From contig JAITQR010000055.1 in assembly GCA_031288815.1 (NCBI GenBank), positions 1 through 11,654 of the forward strand: DNA of 11,654 bases, read 5' to 3'. The notes beneath the pieces were generated by a model. It was not told where the DNA came from and did not search any database. It saw nothing but the letters and a program-made list of their open reading frames with translations. Source of the stretch: Treponema sp. Lineage in GTDB: Bacteria > Spirochaetota > Spirochaetia > Treponematales > Breznakiellaceae. Within the stretch, counting starts at the first letter, position 1; each line of letters begins with the position of its first letter. Below, one piece after another: positions 7,302-11,654 of this stretch. The translations under genes were made by a program, and so were the position numbers.

Positions 7302-8022
7302 ACACATCCGCTCCGGGGTTTGAGGGTTTCGCGGCGGCCGGGATCTCCCAGGAATTCCCGTTCGGCTCGCGGCCTCCCCTGCCGGTCAAGACATTGAGGC
7401 GGGAAACCAGGAACTGTATGTCCTCGGACCGGCCGGTGACAATGCCGGAAAAATAGTGGTGGGCCATCAGGGCGGGAATGGCGATGAGGAGACCGAAGGC
7501 CGTGGTCAAGAGGGCGACCCAGATGCCCCCGGAAAGGAGGCTCACGTCCGCCCGGCCGCCTATGGATTCCAGCTTGCGGAACACCTCGATCATCCCCAGG
7601 ACTGTCCCGAAAAGCCCCAAAAGGGGGGCCAGATGGGCGACCGAGGCCAGTACCCCAAGGCGTTTTTCCCCTTCCCGGATAATTTCGGACCCGGCGACAA
7701 AGATCTTTTCCGCCGCCTCCGCCGGTTCATCCCCGGCGCTTTCCAGGTAAGCGGCGGCCATTTGGGAAAGGTAGCCCTTCCCGTCTTGCCCCGCGACTTT
7801 TTCCCGGAATTCCCGAAGCGCCTCCGCTTTTTCCGGCCCCCTGGGGCTTGTTTTTCCCTTTTCATCCCCCCTGCCCTTCGTAAAGGTTTCGAGGAAAAAG
7901 TCCAGCCGCTGGCGGCTTTTCAAAAAATAAAACCCCCGTTCCAGGATTACTCCCAGGGCAAGCACCGAGAAGGCCAGCAGGGGATACATGACCCAGCCTC
8001 CCCGAACAAATAAATCAAACAT
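7279..8022 (-). CDS. exbB: ExbB/TolQ/MotA family proton-channel subunit
   Basis: A 247-residue inner-membrane protein and first gene of the exbB-exbD-tonB operon. Three membrane segments are visible: about 9-28 (GWVMYPLLAFSVLALGVILE), about 124-148 (with LAPLLGLFGTVLGMIEVF) and about 164-188 (GGIWVALLTTAFGLLIAIPA). These last two are the conserved channel blocks of the family. A charged cytoplasmic loop (about 35-120) separates the first from the second. It forms the oligomeric channel around ExbD. The hydrophilic tail after ~200 is longer than the core family needs and is of unknown role. ATG 8022 is preceded by AAGG seven bases upstream on the minus strand. Confidence 0.9.
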   Translation of the reverse strand: MFDLFVRGGWVMYPLLAFSVLALGVILERGFYFLKSRQRLDFFLETFTKGRGDEKGKTSPRGPEKAEALREFREKVAGQDGKGYLSQMAAAYLESAGDEPAEAAEKIFVAGSEIIREGEKRLGVLASVAHLAPLLGLFGTVLGMIEVFRKLESIGGRADVSLLSGGIWVALLTTAFGLLIAIPALMAHHYFSGIVTGRSEDIQFLVSRLNVLTGRGGREPNGNSWEIPAAAKPSNPGADVYETVSMP

Positions 8023-8033
8023 GACACAGCCTT

Positions 8034-8051
8034 AGTTATATGGATCTAACT
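8034..8051 (-). promoter_or_regulatory. Candidate metal-regulator operator upstream of exbB
   Basis: An 18-bp inverted repeat AGTTATAT-GG-ATCTAACT (plus strand) whose 8-base arms match at seven of eight positions. It contains GTTA-N7-CTAA (8035-8049), the same element seen before the heme operon and before the gene at 9219. It lies between the predicted start point (near 8055) and the exbB ATG, a position suited to repression. The binding protein is not identified; a DtxR/TroR-type or Fur-type regulator is inferred from half-site shape. Confidence 0.45.
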
Positions 8052-8061
8052 TTGATTTCTA

Positions 8062-8090
8062 TTTTTACGCGAAGCCGAAAGCAGTGTCAA
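8062..8090 (-). promoter_or_regulatory. Sigma-70 type promoter of exbB-exbD-tonB
   Basis: On the minus strand, a perfect TTGACA -35 box occupies 8090-8085. After 17 bases comes TAAAAA (8067-8062), a 4-of-6 match to the -10 consensus. The predicted start falls near 8055, about 33 bases before the exbB ATG. Consensus match only. Confidence 0.55.
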
Positions 8091-8136
8091 GCCGACCGGG
8101 GCGGTGAATGAAAAACCGCGTTATACCGTTCCGCCG

Positions 8137-9096
8137 CTAGCGTGGGCGGTACTTGGGCTTTTTTCCCCGCGCCGCCCGGTAGGTGTTATCCGCTCTTTTG
8201 TCATAGGAAAGGCTCATGCCGATGATCCCGGTCATAATAATGACCAGGGCGACGATATGCAGAACCCTGAAATTCTCATGGAGGATCAAGACTCCCGCGG
8301 AAATACTCACCACCGTGCCAAAATTACTGGTGGACGAAAAGACCGCTATAGGCAGGTTCGCCGACGCATAGGTCATCAGGAGAAAAGCGAACACGCAGGA
8401 ACAGATCCCCATGTAAAGAACCGCCGCCGCGAGGCGCGGGTCACTCAACACGGTAAAATACCGGCTTACGGCGGCCCCCGACCATATATGCCCCCCGAAT
8501 CCCGCTATGCTGAACACCAGGGCGCCGAAACCGGTATTAAAATAGACAATTTCAAAAGGGGAAAAGTAGACCGATATCCGGCGCATCACAATCCGGTGGA
8601 AAGCCAAAACCAGTACGCTGATGGCGATAAAAATAGCGCCGTACAGGGTAAGCTCCTCCCGGGAAACCTTCGCACGGGAGGCGACAACAAGGCCCGCCAC
8701 GATAAGCAGCACAAAACACACTTGGCGGCGGGTGGGGTATTCTTTGTTAAGGAGGATCGAGAGGATCAGGATAAGTACCGGTACCGCCGCGTTGTACAGG
8801 GCGATAAGGGAAGTGGGGGCGTTGACCGTAGCCATAGTGGAGGCGAACTGGTTGACGATGGGGTTCAAAACGCCGCAGAGGGCGACCAGGATAAGCGGCC
8901 GGCCTTTAAAATTTATCTTTCTGAAGCCGGATAAGACCATTCCCGCCAGAACCGCGAAGCCCAGAGTGTAGCGGAACGAAAGAAAATGAAAGGCGTTCTT
9001 TCCTATGGCCTCCATGCCGGTATGCATAAAAAAATAAGAGAAGCCAAAGAGCAATTCCGCCGTAAGATTTGCCAGGAGGGGTAAGTACCGTTTCAT
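8137..9096 (-). CDS. EamA/DMT-superfamily membrane transporter
   Basis: A 319-residue, very hydrophobic protein with the two-repeat, ten-helix layout of EamA (drug/metabolite transporter) proteins. The first repeat contains FLSFRYTLGFAVLAGMVL and ALYNAAVPVLILILSILL, and the second ends with FGTVVSISAGVLILHENFRV and IIMTGIIGMSLSY; the E in LHEN is the usual position of the family glutamate. Members export amino acids, metabolites or drugs, and substrate cannot be told from sequence. The C-terminal ~25 residues are basic. ATG 9096 has only a distant AAGG (about 13 bases upstream), so its translation start is less sure than its neighbours. It points away from the three-gene set and shares the 122-base gap with it. 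I see no link to heme uptake other than position. Confidence 0.88.
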   Translation of the reverse strand: MKRYLPLLANLTAELLFGFSYFFMHTGMEAIGKNAFHFLSFRYTLGFAVLAGMVLSGFRKINFKGRPLILVALCGVLNPIVNQFASTMATVNAPTSLIALYNAAVPVLILILSILLNKEYPTRRQVCFVLLIVAGLVVASRAKVSREELTLYGAIFIAISVLVLAFHRIVMRRISVYFSPFEIVYFNTGFGALVFSIAGFGGHIWSGAAVSRYFTVLSDPRLAAAVLYMGICSCVFAFLLMTYASANLPIAVFSSTSNFGTVVSISAGVLILHENFRVLHIVALVIIMTGIIGMSLSYDKRADNTYRAARGKKPKYRPR

Positions 9097-9139
9097 GGGA
9101 TGATAAAAGCCTTTTTCCCCCGATATATCAAGAGGAACG

Positions 9140-9167
9140 TTGACACCCCCGGAATTCCCGTGCTAAT
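9140..9167 (+). promoter_or_regulatory. Sigma-70 type promoter of the three-gene DUF1858/GTPase/ABC set
   Basis: A perfect -35 box TTGACA at 9140-9145, a 16-base spacer and GCTAAT at 9162-9167 (4 of 6 to TATAAT). The start point would be near 9174, about 45 bases before the chosen ATG at 9219. Consensus match only. Confidence 0.55.
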
Positions 9168-9177
9168 CTGAATAATT

Positions 9178-9192
9178 GTTAGCCCAATCTAA
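9178..9192 (+). promoter_or_regulatory. DtxR/IdeR-like operator
   Basis: GTTAGCCCAATCTAA differs from the core of the textbook DtxR/IdeR box (GTTAGCCTAACCTAA within TTAGGTTAGCCTAACCTAA) at only two of 15 positions. It lies just downstream of the predicted start point, where a metal-loaded repressor would block transcription. Two weaker versions with the same GTTA-N7-CTAA frame stand before exbB and the heme operon. The match is seen directly; control by iron or manganese is inferred. Confidence 0.5.
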
Positions 9193-9218
9193 TTATCGCG
9201 GAATCCATGAGGTATATC

Positions 9219-10340
9219 ATGCTTAATGTCAATGAAAGCGTCGCCCGGATACTCACCGAGCTGCCGGAGGCGCGGGAATTTTTTTCGATAAAAAAACTCC
9301 CCCGCAATCCGGAACACAAAATGGCCTCCCAGCTAAGCTTAAAAAACATGCTCCGGTTCAAGCGGATCGATGAGGAAATATTTTTACGGGAGCTTGATGA
9401 ATTTATCGGGGAACAGAAACAGGTGTTACACCAGGGGGCGGAGCCCGGGGAATGTCAGCTCTGGGCCCGGATACCCTGCGTGGTACAGCTTCCGGTACAG
9501 AATCTCCTGGATGCCTTCCTGGCCGAAAACAGGCTTCCCTGCAAGTACAACATAGCCCTGGTGGAATTCGGCAGGGAGTGGATCGACGATCTAACGGGGA
9601 TCGCCAAACCGCCGGTACTGGTAGGCGCCGGGATTGAGGGGATGGTACAAAACGCCGTGGTGACGGAGGAGTACGCCGCTCCCCGCGCCGGGGGGCTCAA
9701 CGGGGATTTTGAAGCGTTTGAAGATCCCCGGGGGATCTTCCGCTTCCTCACCGGGGTACCCCTGGTTTTTGTGGCGGATACCTCCCGCCTGGGGAGGGAA
9801 GCGCCTCCCCGATCCTGGGAAAGCCTGCTATTCGGGAATTACCGTATCTGTTACGCCGATGACGGCCACCTGCTGGACGGCGTTTTTCTTGCCTATGTCT
9901 ACCAGCAGTTCGGCGAGGAGGGGATCGCCGCCCTCAAAGAGCGGTCGGTCTGCGGAGTACATCCCTCCCAGATGATCAAGGCCGGGGCTATTGACCAGGA
10001 GCCTTCGGTGTACATACTTCCTTACATTTTTGGGACAATCAAAATAAGGGAGCCCGGTCACGAGATGATATGGCCCGGGGAGGGGGCGCCGATCATCCCC
10101 GTTTTTATCAGCCGGAAAAAGGACGCCGGTGAAAATGAGCGGCGGGTGGCGGAATTTTTATGCGGGGAAGAGTGCGGCAGGATCTTTGTCAGCCAGGGCC
10201 TCTTTCCCTCCTCCCATCCCGGGGTATCCAACGGGCTGCCGGGAAAGCTGCGCTGGCTGGGCTGGGATTATATCTACCAAAACGATCTGCTGCGGATCAT
10301 AGCCCGGGCAAAAGCCCTCTTTCTGGGCGGGGAAGGATGA
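9219..10340 (+). CDS. Cytosolic substrate-binding-like protein with N-terminal DUF1858-like domain
   Basis: A 373-residue protein of unknown function. Residues 1-65 resemble the DUF1858 helical domain (a hydrophobic start, then ARILTELPEAREFF, then LKNMLRFKRIDEEIFLRELD), but the Cys pair common in that family is missing. From about residue 85 the chain resembles class II periplasmic binding proteins (PLVFVADTSRLG, SWESLLFGNYRICYAD, then GAPIIPVFISRKKDAGE and SQGLFPSSHPGV). Yet there is no signal peptide or lipobox, so it should be cytoplasmic. Start: ATG 9219 has GAGGT five bases upstream; ATG 9207 lacks a ribosome site. A DtxR-like box and a promoter lie upstream. The stop overlaps the GTPase ATG (ATGA). 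It may bind a metal complex or small ligand inside the cell and act with the next two genes; this is inference. An import role with an unusual export route is less likely. Confidence 0.65.
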   Translation: MLNVNESVARILTELPEAREFFSIKKLPRNPEHKMASQLSLKNMLRFKRIDEEIFLRELDEFIGEQKQVLHQGAEPGECQLWARIPCVVQLPVQNLLDAFLAENRLPCKYNIALVEFGREWIDDLTGIAKPPVLVGAGIEGMVQNAVVTEEYAAPRAGGLNGDFEAFEDPRGIFRFLTGVPLVFVADTSRLGREAPPRSWESLLFGNYRICYADDGHLLDGVFLAYVYQQFGEEGIAALKERSVCGVHPSQMIKAGAIDQEPSVYILPYIFGTIKIREPGHEMIWPGEGAPIIPVFISRKKDAGENERRVAEFLCGEECGRIFVSQGLFPSSHPGVSNGLPGKLRWLGWDYIYQNDLLRIIARAKALFLGGEG

Positions 10341-11017
10341 AACTCGTCACCCTGGCGGGGCCGCCGTCCTGCGGCAAAACCACCGTATTGACCAAGCTTA
10401 TAAATCATCTTATCGGGGCGGGGAAAAAGACCGGGGTGGTAAAATTCGACTGCCTTTCCACGGAGGATGAAAAAATATACCGCCACTTCGGCATCCCCGT
10501 TAAAAAGGGCCTTTCCGCCGAACTCTGCCCGGATCACTATTTTGTCACCAACATTGAGGAGGCCTTTTCCTGGGGCAAGGCCATGGGCTTCGACTATCTC
10601 TTTACCGAAAGCGCGGGGCTCTGCAACCGCTGTTCCCCCCATATCAGGGATATTCCGGCTATCTGCGTGGTGGATCAGCTCAGCGGGGTACACACGCCGG
10701 TGAAGATAGGCCCCATGCTCAAGATGGCGGATCTGGTGGTGATTACCAAAAGCGACATCGTCTCCCAGGCGGAAAGGGAGGTCTTTGCCATGCGGGTACG
10801 CTACGTAAACCCCCGGGCGGAGATCTTCCCCGTCAACGGGCTTAATGGGCAGGGAACCTACGAATTGTACTCCCGGATCGTCAAAATGGCGGCGGACACC
10901 AACCTGGTAGAGAGCAAACTGCGTTTCCCCATGCCCATGGCCCTCTGTTCCTACTGTCTGGGGGAAACCCGGATAGGCAGGGAATACCAGATAGGAAATG
11001 TACGGAAAATTGAATAG
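10337..11017 (+). CDS. UreG/HypB-like (SIMIBI class) GTPase with three Cys motifs, possible metallochaperone
   Basis: A 226-residue P-loop GTPase. Walker A is GPPSCGKTT (8-16), the G3 region is ESAG (91-94) and the base-recognition motif is TKSD (137-140). The order and spacing recall the nickel-delivery GTPases UreG and HypB. C64-P-D-H67 sits about where UreG has its metal-binding Cys-Pro-His. Two more pairs, C96-x2-C99 directly after ESAG and C204-x2-C207 near the C-terminus, could bind metal or an Fe-S cluster. No hydrogenase, urease or nickel gene is present. ATG 10337 overlaps the previous stop (ATGA), with GGGGAAGG just upstream; a longer reading from 10160 would be entirely inside the previous gene in another frame. 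The substrate is unknown; a role in metal or metallocofactor delivery is inferred. Confidence 0.75.
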   Translation: MKLVTLAGPPSCGKTTVLTKLINHLIGAGKKTGVVKFDCLSTEDEKIYRHFGIPVKKGLSAELCPDHYFVTNIEEAFSWGKAMGFDYLFTESAGLCNRCSPHIRDIPAICVVDQLSGVHTPVKIGPMLKMADLVVITKSDIVSQAEREVFAMRVRYVNPRAEIFPVNGLNGQGTYELYSRIVKMAADTNLVESKLRFPMPMALCSYCLGETRIGREYQIGNVRKIE

Positions 11018-11027
11018 CAGAGGCATC

Positions 11028-11654
11028 ATGGAAGATATAAACGCCTGGCCCATGTCCAAAGTTCTGGACCAATACCCCTTCGCCCAGGATTGGCTGAGGG
11101 AAAACGGCTTTACCCTGGATCCCCGCTCTTCCTTTGAGGAAAACCTGCGGGGCCAGACAAGGGCTTTTTTTCAAAACAACGGCTGCGACGCCCCGGAGTT
11201 CGCCCGGCGCTTCCGGGACTATATCCGGGACATGGCGGATTTTCTAGGCGAAACCCGGAGCGAAATCGAGGAGATCAGCATCCTGCCGGGGCTGGATAAA
11301 AACGGCCGGCGGGAGGAATTCGAAAGAATCACGATTAAACGGGGGAACGTGGTTGCCCTGGTAGGCGCCACGGGCAGCGGCAAAAGCCGGCTCCTGGCGG
11401 ACATTGAATGGGGCGCCGCGGGGGATACCCCTACGGGGCGGACGATCCTCATAGACGGGAGACGGCAAAGCGGCGAAGGGAGCGTGAAGAACAAAATTGT
11501 CGCCCAGCTTTCTCAAAACATGAACTTTGTCATCGATCTTTCCGTTTACGATTTTCTCAAAATGCACGCCCAATGCAGGATGACGGAAAACCCCGAAACG
11601 GTGGTGGAACAGGTTTTTTCTATGGCGAATAAAATGGCGGGGGAAGCCTTTGAC
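11028..11654 (+). CDS. ABC ATPase with N-terminal DUF1858-like domain (3' partial)
   Basis: The frame stays open from ATG 11028 to the window edge (209 residues). Residues 1-70 repeat the helical plan of the protein at 9219: WPMSKVLDQYPFAQDWLREN, a later helix from F36, and PEFARRFRDYIRDM. A linker (about 70-100) leads into an ABC cassette with Walker A GATGSGKS (113-120) and a probable Q-loop in AQLSQNMNF (about 159-167). The signature motif and Walker B lie beyond the window. No membrane segment is seen. ATG 11028 has AGAGG four bases upstream; an in-frame ATG at 10998 overlaps the GTPase and is a weaker choice. Ten bases separate it from the GTPase stop, so it is in the same operon. It may drive a membrane partner further downstream or act as a soluble ATPase. 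Confidence 0.7.
   Translation, partial: MEDINAWPMSKVLDQYPFAQDWLRENGFTLDPRSSFEENLRGQTRAFFQNNGCDAPEFARRFRDYIRDMADFLGETRSEIEEISILPGLDKNGRREEFERITIKRGNVVALVGATGSGKSRLLADIEWGAAGDTPTGRTILIDGRRQSGEGSVKNKIVAQLSQNMNFVIDLSVYDFLKMHAQCRMTENPETVVEQVFSMANKMAGEAFD

Noticed and set aside
8101..8119. GCGGT...ACCGC hairpin between the EamA gene and exbB
   Set aside because: Five-base stem with a nine-base loop and no proper tail; too weak to call a terminator.
8104..8934. Open frame of 276 codons on the plus strand opposite the EamA transporter gene
   Set aside because: The protein is hydrophilic, low-complexity and family-free, while the minus strand gives a clean ten-helix transporter. It is a shadow of codon bias in G+C-rich DNA.
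9097..9140. Minus-strand TTGATA and TTTTAT as a promoter for the EamA gene
   Set aside because: It would place the transcription start at the ATG (leaderless), and both boxes are weak; left uncalled.
1..11654. tRNA, rRNA, CRISPR arrays, transposase or integrase genes
   Set aside because: I looked on both strands and saw none.

Overview
The window is G+C-rich bacterial DNA, densely coded, with short intergenic gaps and many overlapping genes. The first gene belongs to the UPF0164 family, a FadL-like outer-membrane barrel family known from Treponema. This points to a host-associated or gut treponeme (Spirochaetota). The genus is an inference from that one family; no rRNA or marker gene is present.

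Layout. (1) 1-1149, +: 3' part of a UPF0164 barrel protein with a C-terminal TPR-like segment. (2) 1342-6077, +: a tightly overlapping five-gene operon, namely a flavodoxin-superfamily protein, a FecCD/BtuC-type permease, a FecE-type ATPase, a HemN/HutW-type radical SAM enzyme and a periplasmic binding protein. Read together it looks like heme import plus oxygen-independent heme breakdown, of the type described as ChuW/HutW/HmuW with a partner flavodoxin. (3) 8022-6188, -: exbB-exbD-tonB, the energy source for outer-membrane uptake, convergent with the heme operon; a perfect 13-bp-stem hairpin lies between them. (4) 9096-8137, -: an EamA/DMT transporter. (5) 9219 to the window end, +: an unusual three-gene set. 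It encodes a signal-less substrate-binding-like protein with a DUF1858-like N-terminal domain, a UreG/HypB-like GTPase with three Cys motifs, and a (truncated) ABC ATPase that also starts with a DUF1858-like domain.

How they fit together. The heme operon, exbB-exbD-tonB and the three-gene set each have a perfect TTGACA -35 box. Each also has a GTTA-N7-CTAA element (either orientation) just downstream of the -10. The copy before the three-gene set matches the core of the textbook DtxR/IdeR metal-regulator box at 13 of 15 positions. I infer that the three units form one metal-responsive regulon: TonB-energised uptake, heme import and opening, and a possible intracellular metal-handling module. 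The three-gene module is the best candidate here for an undescribed system; its function is not known to me.
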